A stretch of DNA of 64,000 nt from an uncultured Pseudophaeobacter sp. (GTDB lineage: Bacteria; Pseudomonadota; Alphaproteobacteria; Rhodobacterales; Rhodobacteraceae): NCBI GenBank assembly GCA_905479575.1, contig CAJQNB010000017.1, positions 215,264 through 279,263 of the forward strand, written 5' to 3'. The notes beneath the pieces were generated by a model. That model was not told where the DNA came from. It saw only the letters and a list, made by a program, of their open reading frames with translations, and ran no database searches. The position numbers and the translations under genes are program-made. Below, one piece after another: positions 52,858-62,409 of the stretch. Position 1 is the stretch's first letter; every line of letters begins with the position of its first letter.

Positions 52858-54387
52858 TCAGCTCAGCAACTGACTGATGAGGAGCGTCAGCAGGATCCCA
52901 GCGGTCGCGCCAGCTGCAGTGGGGATTTGCCAGGTGCGATTCTTTTTATCGCCACTGGGCTGTTGGGATTGGGCGATCAGCGCCTGTTCCATCAGGGCGG
53001 GCAGGCGCGGGCCAAAGCGGGCCATGACCTTGGCGGTTTTCATCAGATCCGAGGCAATGGCGCGGGGGCCGATGCTTTTCTTGATGTAATCCTCGACCAC
53101 GGGCTGAGCCACTTCCCAGATGTTGATCCTGGGATCCAGCGAGCGGGCGACGCCTTCGACCACCACCATGGTGCGTTGCAGTAGGATCAGCTCGGTCCGG
53201 GTTTCCATGCCGAACCGTTCGGTGACCTCGAACAGGTAGTTCAGCAGGTTGCCCATAGAGATCTGGCTGGCATCCATGCCAAAGATTGGCTCACCCACGG
53301 CGCGAATGGCGCGGGCGAATTCATCGACATCGCGATCTGCGGGCACATAGCCGGCCTCGAAATGTACCTCGGCGACGCGTTTGTAATCACGTTTGATAAA
53401 GCCAAAGAGGATCTCGGCGTAGACCCGGCGGGTGTATTCGTCGATATGGCCCATGATGCCAAAATCATAGGCAATGATATTACCATTGGCGGCGACCTTG
53501 AGGTTGCCCTGGTGCATGTCGGCGTGAAAATAGCCGTCGCGCAGGGCGTGGCGCAGGAACAGCGACAACACCCGTTCCCCGAGCGCATGGCGATCATGGC
53601 CCGCAGCGTCCAGGGCGGCATTGTCGCCCAAAGCCACCCCATCGGCCCAGTCCAGGGTCATCACCCGGCGGGCTGACGCTTCCCAACGGATACGGGGCAG
53701 TTGGAAGCCTTCGTCGGCGCTGGTGTTGGCGGCAAATTCGGAGGCGGCTGAGCTTTCAAGCCGCAGGTCCAGCTCACCCTGTACCACCCCGTCAAAATGT
53801 TCGATCACATCCATCGGGCGCAGTCGGCGGGCGCCGGGGGCAAAGAGGTCAACAATGCGGGCGGCAAAGTAGAAGGCATCGACGTCTTTGTTGAAGGCGC
53901 GTTCAATGCCGGGGCGCAGGACTTTGACCGCGACGTCTTCGCCTGTTTCGGTCAGCCGGGCGCGATGCACCTGCGCGATGGAGGCGGCGGCAATTGGCTC
54001 GCTGAATTCGGAAAACACCTCGGCCAGAGGGCGGCCAAGCGCGCGCTCGACCTCGGCCATGGCTGCCGCGCGGGAGAAGGGCGGCAGCTGGTCCTGTAAC
54101 ACCCGCAATTGCTGGGCCATATCTTCACCCACCACATCCGGGCGGGTCGAAAGCACCTGACCAAATTTGATATAGGCGGGCCCCAGCGCTGTCAGGGCGC
54201 GTGTTGCAGGGGGCATGTTTGGATCGCCCTTGTAGCCAAGCCACTGAAAGGGCCAGCCCAGGGTGTAGGCCAGGGCGCGCAGGGGGGCGGGCGCGTCAAA
54301 GGCGTCCAGCACCACGTCCATGGCGCCAGTGCGCACCATGGTGGCGCCGGTGCGGATCAGGCGGATGATATTATGAGGGCCGCGCAT
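52858..54387 (-). CDS. ubiB: Ubiquinone biosynthesis protein kinase-like UbiB
   Basis: Atypical ADCK/ABC1-family ATPase of 509 residues needed for ubiquinone synthesis, bound to the inner membrane. The KxGQ motif is in YIKFGQVLSTRPDVVGEDM (about 73-91). The ATP-lysine region AVKVLRPGIERAFNKDVDAF and the metal motif DFGIMGHIDEYTRR are present. A C-terminal hydrophobic hairpin follows (AGATAGILLTLLISQLLS). It lies three bases after ubiE, the normal ubiE-ubiB operon. Confidence 0.95.
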   Translation of the reverse strand: MRGPHNIIRLIRTGATMVRTGAMDVVLDAFDAPAPLRALAYTLGWPFQWLGYKGDPNMPPATRALTALGPAYIKFGQVLSTRPDVVGEDMAQQLRVLQDQLPPFSRAAAMAEVERALGRPLAEVFSEFSEPIAAASIAQVHRARLTETGEDVAVKVLRPGIERAFNKDVDAFYFAARIVDLFAPGARRLRPMDVIEHFDGVVQGELDLRLESSAASEFAANTSADEGFQLPRIRWEASARRVMTLDWADGVALGDNAALDAAGHDRHALGERVLSLFLRHALRDGYFHADMHQGNLKVAANGNIIAYDFGIMGHIDEYTRRVYAEILFGFIKRDYKRVAEVHFEAGYVPADRDVDEFARAIRAVGEPIFGMDASQISMGNLLNYLFEVTERFGMETRTELILLQRTMVVVEGVARSLDPRINIWEVAQPVVEDYIKKSIGPRAIASDLMKTAKVMARFGPRLPALMEQALIAQSQQPSGDKKNRTWQIPTAAGATAGILLTLLISQLLS

Positions 54388-54390
54388 GGT

Positions 54391-55143
54391 TCAGATTTTC
54401 CAGCCGGAATGCAGCGCCGCGATTCCCAGCGACAGGTTGCGGTATTTGGCATTGGCAAAGCCTGCGGTTTTCACCATCTGCAGGAAGGTCTCCTGATCCG
54501 GGAAATTGCGGATCGATTCCACCAGATACTGATAGCTGTCGTAGTCATCTGCGATGAGCTTACCCATGCGGGGGATGACGTTGAAACTATAGAGATCATA
54601 GAGTTTCTGCATGCCGTCGTTGGGCAGCTGGCTGAACTCCAGCACCATCAGGCGACCACCGGGTTTCAGCACCCGGTAGGCTTCATTCAGGGCCTCCTGC
54701 GGGCGGGTGACGTTTCGGATGCCAAAGGAGATGGTGTAGACGTCGAATGTATTGTCCTTAAACGGCAGGGCCATGGCGTCGCCGGTGACCCAATCGAGGC
54801 TCTCGGCCATCTGTTCGGCCTCGGCGCGCTTGCGGCCCTCTTCCAGCATTGGCGCGGTGAGATCCAGCACGGTGGAATGGCCGTGGCCGGCGCGCTTCAG
54901 GAAGCGAAAGGAGATATCACCCGTACCACCGGCCACATCCAGCAGGCGCTGGCCCGGGCGCGGCGCCAGCCAATCCATCATCGCGTCTTTCCAAACCCGG
55001 TGAATCCCGAGGCTCATCACGTCATTCATGATGTCATATTTGGAGGCCACGGAATTGAAGACGCCCTGCACCCGGCCCGCCTTTTCGTGTTCGGGGACGG
55101 TTTCAAAGCCAAAATGAGTGGTGCTGTCTGATCTGTCTGCCAT
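54391..55143 (-). CDS. ubiE: Demethylmenaquinone/ubiquinone C-methyltransferase UbiE
   Basis: SAM-dependent C-methyltransferase of 250 residues in ubiquinone synthesis. The SAM motif [20 protein letters not shown] is at about 64-83. The motifs [20 protein letters not shown] and [20 protein letters not shown] near the end are UbiE/COQ5 signatures. The ATG at 55143 starts [20 protein letters not shown], the conserved COQ5-like N-terminus. First gene of ubiE-ubiB, divergent from mutM. Confidence 0.95.
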   Translation of the reverse strand: MADRSDSTTHFGFETVPEHEKAGRVQGVFNSVASKYDIMNDVMSLGIHRVWKDAMMDWLAPRPGQRLLDVAGGTGDISFRFLKRAGHGHSTVLDLTAPMLEEGRKRAEAEQMAESLDWVTGDAMALPFKDNTFDVYTISFGIRNVTRPQEALNEAYRVLKPGGRLMVLEFSQLPNDGMQKLYDLYSFNVIPRMGKLIADDYDSYQYLVESIRNFPDQETFLQMVKTAGFANAKYRNLSLGIAALHSGWKI

Positions 55144-55229
55144 GGGGACTTGCCTCTGCCGATACCGCCCCCTCTTATAGAGACCAAGGCCGAGAAGACA
55201 ATTGGGCGAATATGCAGCAGGGGGCGGGG

Positions 55230-55484
55230 ATGAAGAGATTAGCCAATGCGGCGACTGGCCTGGATCTTTCATTCATTTGGGCCACGGCTTTGGTTTATTT
55301 GCGCTGTCATGGATGGTTGGATGCGGTGTCTGAACTGATCTTTGTGCTGCTGGCTGCTGTACCGGTTATATTTTCGGTTTCAAAGCAGCGCTATAAGAGG
55401 TTCGGCGTTGCCAGAATTTCCAAATATTGCGAAGGCTATGGAGAGATTATGGAACTTGCCGAAAGTAAGCTGAACAATGCCTGA
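55230..55484 (+). CDS. Small putative membrane protein overlapping mutM
   Basis: Protein of 84 residues from the ATG at 55230 (a second ATG at 55212 would add six). One or two hydrophobic segments lie at about 11-26 and 33-50 ([16 protein letters not shown]); the C-terminal part is polar. Its last eight bases overlap the mutM start (ATG within AATGCCTGA), an arrangement that usually means coupled translation. No family is recognised. It could instead be a chance frame in the ubiE/mutM promoter region; a GGGGGCGGGG stretch before the ATG is only a fair ribosome-binding site. Confidence 0.42.
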   Translation: MKRLANAATGLDLSFIWATALVYLRCHGWLDAVSELIFVLLAAVPVIFSVSKQRYKRFGVARISKYCEGYGEIMELAESKLNNA

Positions 55485-56328
55485 ACTGCCCGAAGTTGAA
55501 ACCGTGATGCGGGGATTGCAGCCCTCGATGGAGGGCGCGGTGATTGCGCAGGCGCAGGTGAATCGGCCTGATCTGCGCTGGCCCTTTCCGGAGCGGATGG
55601 CAGAGCGGCTGACGGGGGCGCGGGTTGTGGCGCTGCGGCGGCGGTCCAAATACATCCTGGCGGAACTGGACCGGGGTGAGACCCTGCTGGTGCATTTGGG
55701 TATGTCGGGGCGGATGACGGTGTCGGGTGATCCCTTGGGGCAGTTTGTGCATGATCACCCGCAGGCGGCCAAACATGACCATGTGGTCTTTGATATGGAA
55801 AACGGCGCGCGGGTGACGTTCAATGATCCGCGCCGCTTTGGCGCTATGGATCTGATCGACACAGCTGGCCTGGCTGAGCACAAGCTGCTGCGGGTGCTGG
55901 GGCCAGAGCCGCTGGGCAATGATTTCCACGAAGATCACCTGATTGCTGCCTTCAAAGGTAAGAACTCCCCGGTGAAATCGGCACTGCTGGATCAGGGAAT
56001 CATCGCGGGTCTGGGCAATATCTACGTCTGTGAGGCGCTTTTTCGTGCTCAAATTTCACCCAAACGCAAAGCGGGGCAACTCGCCGCAGCCCGTGTTGCG
56101 GCGCTGGTCCCGATCATCCGGCAGGTGCTGGAGGAGGCCATCATAGCCGGGGGGTCTTCGCTAAAAGATTTCCGCCAAGCCAATGGGAAGCTTGGATATT
56201 TTCAGCACAGCTTTGATGTCTATGGCCGCGAGGCAGAACCCTGCAAACGACAGGGGTGTGGCGGGACTATTGCCAGAATCACCCAGTCGGGGCGATCCTC
56301 TTTCTACTGTGGCAAGTGTCAAAGATAG
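55477..56328 (+). CDS. mutM: Formamidopyrimidine-DNA glycosylase
   Basis: Base-excision-repair glycosylase/lyase of 283 residues that removes 8-oxoguanine and formamidopyrimidines. The N-terminus [14 protein letters not shown] provides the catalytic proline (P2) and glutamate (E3). A lysine in [11 protein letters not shown] is the conserved beta-elimination residue. The C-terminal zinc finger is C-x4-C (CKRQGC) and C-x2-C (CGKC). Divergent from ubiE, the usual alphaproteobacterial arrangement. Confidence 0.96.
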   Translation: MPELPEVETVMRGLQPSMEGAVIAQAQVNRPDLRWPFPERMAERLTGARVVALRRRSKYILAELDRGETLLVHLGMSGRMTVSGDPLGQFVHDHPQAAKHDHVVFDMENGARVTFNDPRRFGAMDLIDTAGLAEHKLLRVLGPEPLGNDFHEDHLIAAFKGKNSPVKSALLDQGIIAGLGNIYVCEALFRAQISPKRKAGQLAAARVAALVPIIRQVLEEAIIAGGSSLKDFRQANGKLGYFQHSFDVYGREAEPCKRQGCGGTIARITQSGRSSFYCGKCQR

Positions 56329-56391
56329 CTTGAATGCGATGTTTGTCGTGGTAATGACTCGGTTCTGAACGGAACAACGAAAGCAATAATT

Positions 56392-57168
56392 ATGGCCTAT
56401 GAGACGATCAACGTCGATGTGCAGGACCACGTTTGTCTAATCAAACTGCATCGCCCCGAGGCGTTGAACGCACTCAATGCAGCGCTCGTGAGCGAGCTTT
56501 GCACTGCTTTGGAAGAAGCCGACGCCAGCGACAAGGTGCGCTGCATTGTGCTGACCGGATCGGAAAAGGCATTTGCCGCCGGTGCTGACATCAAAGAGAT
56601 GTCGGAGATGAGCTTTACCGATGTCTATACCAACAACCTGTTTGCGCAGGTGAATGATCGCATCGTGGCGATTCGCAAACCCATCATCGCAGCCGTTGCA
56701 GGCTATGCGCTGGGCGGTGGCTGCGAGCTGGCGATGCTGTGCGATTTTGTCATTGCGGCGGAAACCGCAAAGTTTGGCCAGCCAGAGATCAACCTTGGCG
56801 TTGTGGCCGGCATTGGCGGCACCCAGCGTCTGACGCGGTTTGTTGGCAAATCCAAATCCATGGACATGAATCTCACCGGTCGTTTCATGGGCGCCGAAGA
56901 AGCCGAGCGCGCCGGTCTGGTGTCGCGGGTGGTGCCTGCCAAAAAGCTGATCGAAGAGGCCATGGGCGCGGCACATAAGATTGCCGAAAAATCCCTGCTC
57001 ACCGCGATGGCAGTCAAGGAAACGGTCAATCGCAGCTACGAGCTGCCGCTGAGCGAAGGCATGTTGTTTGAACGCCGGGTGTTCCACTCGATGTTTGCAA
57101 CCGAAGACCAGAAAGAGGGCATGGCGGCCTTTTTGGAAAAACGCGAAGCCCAGTTCCGCGATAAGTAA
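56392..57168 (+). CDS. Enoyl-CoA hydratase
   Basis: Crotonase-family enzyme of 258 residues that hydrates trans-2-enoyl-CoA in fatty-acid oxidation. The oxyanion-hole motif is FAAGADIKEMSEM (about 62-74). The catalytic glutamates lie in GGGCELAMLCDFV and near LGVVAGIGGTQRL (about 137-149). Start MAYETINVDVQDHV. Near-identical enzymes act in phenylacetate (PaaF) or short-chain fatty-acid pathways; no such genes are adjacent. The mutM-hydratase-rpsT-dnaA order is conserved in Rhodobacteraceae as far as I recall. Confidence 0.9.
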   Translation: MAYETINVDVQDHVCLIKLHRPEALNALNAALVSELCTALEEADASDKVRCIVLTGSEKAFAAGADIKEMSEMSFTDVYTNNLFAQVNDRIVAIRKPIIAAVAGYALGGGCELAMLCDFVIAAETAKFGQPEINLGVVAGIGGTQRLTRFVGKSKSMDMNLTGRFMGAEEAERAGLVSRVVPAKKLIEEAMGAAHKIAEKSLLTAMAVKETVNRSYELPLSEGMLFERRVFHSMFATEDQKEGMAAFLEKREAQFRDK

Positions 57169-57439
57169 CCGGTTGGGGCCAGTCCTCCTGGTCTGCTCCC
57201 AAGGTCGGGGCGGTTCTTTGGGATTGGCCCCGGCAGTTTTGCGGTGGTTTGGCTGCCCCCGTGAGGCGTTCACATAGGTATTTGGCAATGTGCTTGCATA
57301 TTGCAGCCCATCCCATTAAAGACCGCAGCCATACATGCGCGTGCAGCCCGCTTGGCTAGAATCACTCCGAGATCCGATCCGGGTTTGGCTGGCCTGCGCC
57401 GACATATAAACACGAACCCGAAGATAAGGTCACAGAGAC

Positions 57440-57703
57440 ATGGCAAATACCCCCCAAGCAAAAAAACGCGCACGTCAGAACGAAAAGCGTTTTGCAGTAA
57501 ACAAAGCCCGCCGTTCGCGCATCCGCACATTCCTGCGTAAAGTTGAAGAAGCTATCGAAGCTGGCAACAAAGAAGATGCAGCCGCCGCTCTGCGTCTGGC
57601 CGCTCCTGAGCTGATGCGTGGCGTGACCAAAGGCGTCTACCACAAGAACACCGCTTCGCGGAAAGTGTCCCGCCTGACCGCACGGGTCAAAGCGCTGGGT
57701 TGA
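57440..57703 (+). CDS. rpsT: 30S ribosomal protein S20
   Basis: Ribosomal protein of 87 residues that binds 16S rRNA. The start is [20 protein letters not shown] and the C-terminus contains [19 protein letters not shown], both family-typical. It is strongly basic. AAGGTCACAGAG precedes the ATG. A strong terminator follows before the dnaA leader. Its position beside dnaA is typical of alphaproteobacteria. Confidence 0.97.
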   Translation: MANTPQAKKRARQNEKRFAVNKARRSRIRTFLRKVEEAIEAGNKEDAAAALRLAAPELMRGVTKGVYHKNTASRKVSRLTARVKALG

Positions 57704-57747
57704 TTCCCAACCGGGAATTTCCTGCAAGCCGGAAATTGAAAAAACTG

Positions 57748-57775
57748 AAGGCGTCGCATTTTTGCGGCGCCTTTT
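57748..57775 (+). terminator. Terminator of rpsT
   Basis: 10-bp stem AAGGCGTCGC/GCGGCGCCTT with one T-G pair around a six-base loop, followed by TTTT. Confidence 0.9.
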
Positions 57776-58268
57776 GATTTTCTCCTTATCCCACGGAGAC
57801 CTTCTGCAGCTGCGAGAGATTCTTTGTCAGCAAAGCATGAGTCAACATCATAGTTTCATTGCCGCTGCCCCCCGCAAATTGCTACCACATATACAGCGAT
57901 TCACTCGCTGGGGGACAGGCTGCTCACGGTAATCTTGACGGGCATCAAGGTTACTAGAAGGCGTAGAAGTTCACGGGAGGCCAGTTTGGCTTCTTAATGA
58001 TTCTACGCCCTGCTGTATTGGATTTTCAATCAGCAGCCTTGTCTCACTTGTGTGCAGAAACGGTTTATAGTTTCGGGATCAGGGCCGCTGTGTGTTTGTG
58101 GCTTTTGTTGAACAATCCGTTGCCCCACAGGGGAGTGTGGTCAGGAAACCCCTGTCCGCAGGCGCAGAAGTTATGGGTGAAACGCAGCTCTGAAATGGGC
58201 GAAAAAGAATGATAGGCGAAAGATAAACAGGCCGCTGCTTGTTTTTGGGGATGCATGAGGCGCAGCAC
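57776..58268. other. dnaA upstream region
   Basis: This stretch of about 490 bases holds the dnaA promoter and leader. A nested hairpin stands at 57960-58009 (arms GGCGTAGAA/TTCTACGCC, inner stem GAGGCC/GGCTTC). No TTATCCACA-type DnaA box with fewer than three mismatches was found on either strand, so it is not a convincing replication origin. No supported gene. Confidence 0.5.
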
Positions 58269-59741
58269 ATGACGGAAGAAAAATGGGGACAGCTCAGAAC
58301 ACGGCTTTTGAAGACTGTCGGCCAAAATAACTTTACGACCTGGATCGAACCGTTGGAGTTCAATTCAGTTGACGATGGTGTGGCGGTGTTTCACGTGCCA
58401 ACCAATTTTATGGGCAACTACGTTAGCCAGAACTTTGCCGATCTCATTCTGCATGAGTTCAGCATCTCTGGCGAACCGGTTCAACGCCTGGCGTTTCGGG
58501 TTGCTGCCAATTCACCTGCACGCCCCGTGCGTCAGGTCGAACAACCCGCAGAGCCTTTTGCTGAAATGCAGGGCGGCTCTGGCCAGGAGAACAATGAGTC
58601 TCAGTGGCACCAGGAGCCTGCGCGTTCTGCAAATACTGGTTCTGCAAATACTGGCGCGTCTTTGTCTGCCAAAGCAGCTGCCGCAGCGCCAATGGACACA
58701 TTGCAGGCGGCGCCGCTTGATCCACGGTTTACCTTTGACAACTTTGTCGTTGGCAAACCAAACGAGCTGGCCCATGCCGCAGCGCGCCGGGTTGCCGAAG
58801 GCGGCCCCGTGACCTTCAATCCGCTGGTGCTGTATGGCGGTGTCGGGCTGGGTAAAACGCACCTGATGCATGCGATTGCCTGGGAAATCAGCGCCCAGAA
58901 TCCTGGTCTGAACGTGCTGTACCTGTCGGCTGAACAGTTCATGTATCGCTTTGTGCAGGCTCTGCGCGAACGCAAGATGATGGATTTTAAGCACCTGTTT
59001 CGTTCGGTTGATGTGCTGATGGTGGATGATGTGCAATTCATCGCTGGCAAGGATTCCACTCAGGAAGAATTCTTCCATACCTTCAACGCTCTGGTGGATC
59101 AGAACAAACAGATCATTATCTCAGCCGACCGCGCCCCGGGGGAGATCAAGGATCTGGAAGACCGGGTGAAATCGCGTCTGCAATGTGGCCTGGTGGTGGA
59201 TCTGCACCCAACAGACTATGAGCTGCGTCTGGGCATTCTGCAAACCAAGGTGCAGCTGCAGCAAAAGACCTATCCGGATCTGGAAATTGCCGATGGGGTG
59301 CTGGAGTTTCTGGCGCATCGGATTTCCACCAACGTACGTGTTCTCGAAGGCGCGCTGACCCGGCTGTTTGCTTTTGCATCGCTGGTGGGGCGCGAGATCG
59401 ACATGGATCTGACCCAGGATTGCCTGGCGGATGTTTTGCGCGCCTCTGAGCGCAAGATCACCGTCGAGGAAATCCAGCGCAAGGTGTCAGAGTATTACAA
59501 CATCCGGATGTCGGATATCATCGGCCCCAAACGTCTGCGCTCTTACGCGCGGCCGCGGCAGGTGGCGATGTATCTGTGCAAAAAGCTCACCAGCCGCAGC
59601 CTGCCAGAGATTGGCCGCCGCTTTGGGGGTCGGGACCATACAACGGTCATGCATGGGGTGCGCCGCATCGAAGAGCTGAAGTCAACTGACGGTCAGATCG
59701 CCGAAGATGTGGAAATGCTGCGCCGCGCGCTTGAATCCTAA
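58269..59741 (+). CDS. dnaA: Chromosomal replication initiator DnaA
   Basis: AAA+ initiator of 490 residues. Domain I is MTEEKWGQLRTRLLKTVGQN with TTWIEPLEF. A variable linker follows (about 80-150), rich in Ala, Gln and Ser, that includes a perfect repeat of five residues (SANTG twice). Walker A GGVGLGKTHLM, the DnaA motif FMYRFVQALRERKMMDFK, and the C-terminal helix-turn-helix signature GRDHTTVMHGVRRIEELK are present. The ATG at 58269 is preferred over two upstream ATGs because it starts the conserved domain I and has GAGG upstream. Confidence 0.96.
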   Translation: MTEEKWGQLRTRLLKTVGQNNFTTWIEPLEFNSVDDGVAVFHVPTNFMGNYVSQNFADLILHEFSISGEPVQRLAFRVAANSPARPVRQVEQPAEPFAEMQGGSGQENNESQWHQEPARSANTGSANTGASLSAKAAAAAPMDTLQAAPLDPRFTFDNFVVGKPNELAHAAARRVAEGGPVTFNPLVLYGGVGLGKTHLMHAIAWEISAQNPGLNVLYLSAEQFMYRFVQALRERKMMDFKHLFRSVDVLMVDDVQFIAGKDSTQEEFFHTFNALVDQNKQIIISADRAPGEIKDLEDRVKSRLQCGLVVDLHPTDYELRLGILQTKVQLQQKTYPDLEIADGVLEFLAHRISTNVRVLEGALTRLFAFASLVGREIDMDLTQDCLADVLRASERKITVEEIQRKVSEYYNIRMSDIIGPKRLRSYARPRQVAMYLCKKLTSRSLPEIGRRFGGRDHTTVMHGVRRIEELKSTDGQIAEDVEMLRRALES

Positions 59742-59769
59742 TCTGCCGACCCGGCTATGATTAAAAGAG

Positions 59770-59798
59770 ACGGTCCCGGATTTCCGGGGCCGTTTTTT
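59770..59798 (+). terminator. Terminator of dnaA
   Basis: 10-bp stem ACGGTCCCGG/CCGGGGCCGT with one T-G pair around the loop ATTT, followed by TTTTTT. Confidence 0.92.
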
Positions 59799-60144
59799 GT
59801 TTGACGCCCAGTCTGTCGGCCAGTCTGCGGCCCGGTCTGTTGTTCGGCGTCTTGTCCTGTGCAGCCGCCTGTGTGTCAGCCTGTGTGTCAGCCCGTACAG
59901 CTGCCTGCGTTTCGCCTGTGGACCGGGTTCAATCGCAACGATTCTGTGGCTTTCAGGCTGTTGTGGGATCTCACCTCTTGACGCTGCCGGGAATCCCTTA
60001 GAAAACTCAATAAAAGCCTTGTGCATGAGGGGCAAACCGCTACTTTGCTTGTCCCGACCCTTGCTCTGTCAGGGCCCGGGGCGGGAGCCCGCAGGGACAG
60101 CGAAACAGCTTTGACGAGACGGGCGCGACGAAGAGGAAAGCGAC
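59799..60144. other. dnaA-dnaN intergenic region
   Basis: Gene-free by my reading. It contains a tandem 12-base repeat CCTGTGTGTCAG at 59868-59891 within a longer stretch of GTCTGT/TGTCAG-like words. The dnaN promoter presumably lies at its right end. A ribosome-binding AGAGGAAAG stands before dnaN. Confidence 0.5.
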
Positions 60145-61266
60145 ATGAAGATCAGCATCGAACGCGGCACACTGCTGAAGGCGGTTGCGCAGGCCCAGTC
60201 AGTGGTGGAGCGTCGCAATACCATTCCGATCCTGGCAAATGTCCTGATCGAGGCCGAAGGCGAAGTGGCCCAGTTCCGCGCCACCGACCTGGATATCGAA
60301 GTTGTCGACAAGGCCCCGGCGCAGGTTGAACGCGCAGGTGCCACCACCGTCGCTGCCACAACCCTGCATGAAATTGTGCGCAAGCTGCCGGATGGCGCCT
60401 TGGTGACGCTCACGGCGGATGCGGCAACTGGCCGCCTGACGGTTGAGGCCGGGCGCTCGAACTTCTCGCTGGCCACCCTGCCACGGGAAGATTTCCCGGT
60501 TATGGCCAGTTCTGAATACCACTCGAACTTCACCGCCAATGCGGCGATGCTGCGTCGGCTTTTTGATAAATCCAAATTTGCCATCTCCACCGAAGAGACC
60601 CGCTATTATCTTAATGGCGTCTATATGCATGTCTCGGATGCGGCGGAGGGCGGCAAGGTGTTGCGCTGCGTGGCCACCGATGGTCACCGTCTGGCGCGGA
60701 TTGATGCGCCGCTGCCAATGGGCGCCGAGGACATGCCGGGCGTGATCGTGCCGCGCAAAACCGTCGGCGAGATGCGCAAGCTGCTGGATGATGACGACAT
60801 GGATATTGCGGTCTCCGTCTCCGAGACCAAAGTCCGCTTTGCTACCCCCAATATCACCCTGACTTCCAAGGTCATTGATGGCACTTTCCCGGATTACACC
60901 CGGGTCATTCCGGTCGGCAATACCCGCCGGCTTGAGGTGGACGCGGATGAATTTGCCCGCGCGGTGGACCGGGTTGCAACGGTTTCGTCTGAGCGGTCGC
61001 GCGCGGTGAAGCTGCAGCTGGAAGAAGATCGCCTGATCCTGTCGGTCAATGCGCCCGACAGCGGTGCCGCCGAAGAAGAGCTGGCGGTGGCCTATGCGGA
61101 TGAGCGCCTGGAGATTGGCTTTAATGCCAAGTATCTGCTGGAAATCGCCAATCAGGTTGATCGTGAGAACGCGGTGTTTATGTTCAATTCCTCTGGCGAT
61201 CCGACCCTGATGCGCGAAGGCAGCGACGAAAGCGCGGTTTATGTTGTCATGCCGATGCGCGTATAA
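60145..61266 (+). CDS. dnaN: DNA polymerase III beta subunit (sliding clamp)
   Basis: Ring-shaped processivity clamp of 373 residues. The start MKISIERGTLLKAVAQAQSV and the C-terminus DPTLMREGSDESAVYVVMPM are family-typical, and length is as expected (366-375). The three-domain repeat architecture is evident from blocks such as VVERRNTIPILANVLIE and TTLHEIVRKLPDGALVTLTA. Followed 45 bases later by recF. Confidence 0.97.
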   Translation: MKISIERGTLLKAVAQAQSVVERRNTIPILANVLIEAEGEVAQFRATDLDIEVVDKAPAQVERAGATTVAATTLHEIVRKLPDGALVTLTADAATGRLTVEAGRSNFSLATLPREDFPVMASSEYHSNFTANAAMLRRLFDKSKFAISTEETRYYLNGVYMHVSDAAEGGKVLRCVATDGHRLARIDAPLPMGAEDMPGVIVPRKTVGEMRKLLDDDDMDIAVSVSETKVRFATPNITLTSKVIDGTFPDYTRVIPVGNTRRLEVDADEFARAVDRVATVSSERSRAVKLQLEEDRLILSVNAPDSGAAEEELAVAYADERLEIGFNAKYLLEIANQVDRENAVFMFNSSGDPTLMREGSDESAVYVVMPMRV

Positions 61267-61311
61267 TTGGTGGTTTGCGGCTGCGCCGTGTAGCAAAAGG
61301 CGCGCCCATTC

Positions 61312-62409
61312 ATGTTGGCCTTAACTGAATTGACTTTGTCCCACTTCCGCTCGCATCTGCGGGCGGAACTGCATTTGGACGGCCGCCCCGTGGCCATTCA
61401 CGGCAATAACGGTGCAGGCAAGACCAATATCCTCGAGGCTGTTTCGCTGTTTTCTCCGGGGCGTGGCCTGCGGCGGTCCAGTGCCGCCGAAATGGTGCGC
61501 CGTCCCGAAGGGCTGGGCTGGAAGCTGAAAGCGGTCTTGCAAGCGCCGGATCAGGCCTATGAGATAGAGACCTGGTCGGACGAGGGTTCTGCGCGCCAAG
61601 TGCGGATCGACAACAAGGCGTCGAACCAGATTGCCCTGGGGCAGATCTGTCGGGTGGTCTGGCTGGTGCCGGTGATGGACCGTCTGTGGGTCGAGGCCGC
61701 CGAGGGGCGTCGCCGGTTTCTGGACCGCATAGCGCTGAGTTTTGATCCCAACCATGCTGAGGCGACACTGACCTATGAAAAGGCCATGCGCGAGCGCAAC
61801 AAGCTGTTGAAGGATCAGGTTCGCGATGCGGCCTGGTACCGGGTGGTTGAGGCCCAGATGGGCGCAGCTGGACATCGGATTCACAGCGCGCGGTGCGCTG
61901 CGGTGCAGCGGCTGGCGGCGGCGCAGGCCACCGCCGAGACGGCCTTTCCCACGGCGCAACTGGAGCTGGTGCAGTCCGAGGGCGAGATGCCGACAAGCGA
62001 AGCGGATCTGGTTCAGGCTCTGGCTGAAGGGCGGATGCGGGACATGGCGGTTGGCCGGACCCTGGTTGGGCCGCACCGAAGTGATCTGATTGGCACCTAT
62101 GCGCGCAAGGGGATTGCAGCCAAGGAATGTTCCACCGGGGAGCAGAAGGCACTTTTGGTCTCGTTGATTTTGGCCAATGCCCGCGCCCTGGCCGCCAGCG
62201 AGGGGGCGCCGCCAATCCTGCTGCTGGACGAGGTTGCAGCGCATCTGGATGCCGATCGGCGCGCCGCATTATATGATGAAATCTGCGCGCTTGGGGCGCA
62301 GGCCTGGATGACAGGCACCGGGCCGGAGCTGTTTGCAGAGCTGGGAAGCCGCGCTCAGACTTTTGAAATCGGTGAGGTGGACGGGGCATCGCAGGTGGTC
62401 AGCGAATGA
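61312..62409 (+). CDS. recF: DNA replication and repair protein RecF
   Basis: SMC-like ATPase of 365 residues that helps load RecA at gaps. Walker A GNNGAGKTNILEAVSLF is at about 29-45, and the late ABC signature and Walker B region are CSTGEQKALLVSLILANAR and ILLLDEVAAHLDADRRAALY. Start MLALTELTLSHFRSHLRAEL. Its stop codon overlaps the LysE-family gene start by four bases (ATGA). Confidence 0.95.
   Translation: MLALTELTLSHFRSHLRAELHLDGRPVAIHGNNGAGKTNILEAVSLFSPGRGLRRSSAAEMVRRPEGLGWKLKAVLQAPDQAYEIETWSDEGSARQVRIDNKASNQIALGQICRVVWLVPVMDRLWVEAAEGRRRFLDRIALSFDPNHAEATLTYEKAMRERNKLLKDQVRDAAWYRVVEAQMGAAGHRIHSARCAAVQRLAAAQATAETAFPTAQLELVQSEGEMPTSEADLVQALAEGRMRDMAVGRTLVGPHRSDLIGTYARKGIAAKECSTGEQKALLVSLILANARALAASEGAPPILLLDEVAAHLDADRRAALYDEICALGAQAWMTGTGPELFAELGSRAQTFEIGEVDGASQVVSE

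Noticed and set aside
57776..58268. Possible oriC upstream of dnaA
   Set aside because: The best DnaA-box-like words match only six of nine positions, they are few, and no A/T-rich unwinding region is seen. dnaA is often away from oriC in alphaproteobacteria.
59801..60001. Open frame of 66 codons between dnaA and dnaN with cysteine-rich repeats
   Set aside because: It starts at TTG without a ribosome-binding site, overlaps the dnaA terminator, and its repeats come from the DNA-level 12-base tandem.
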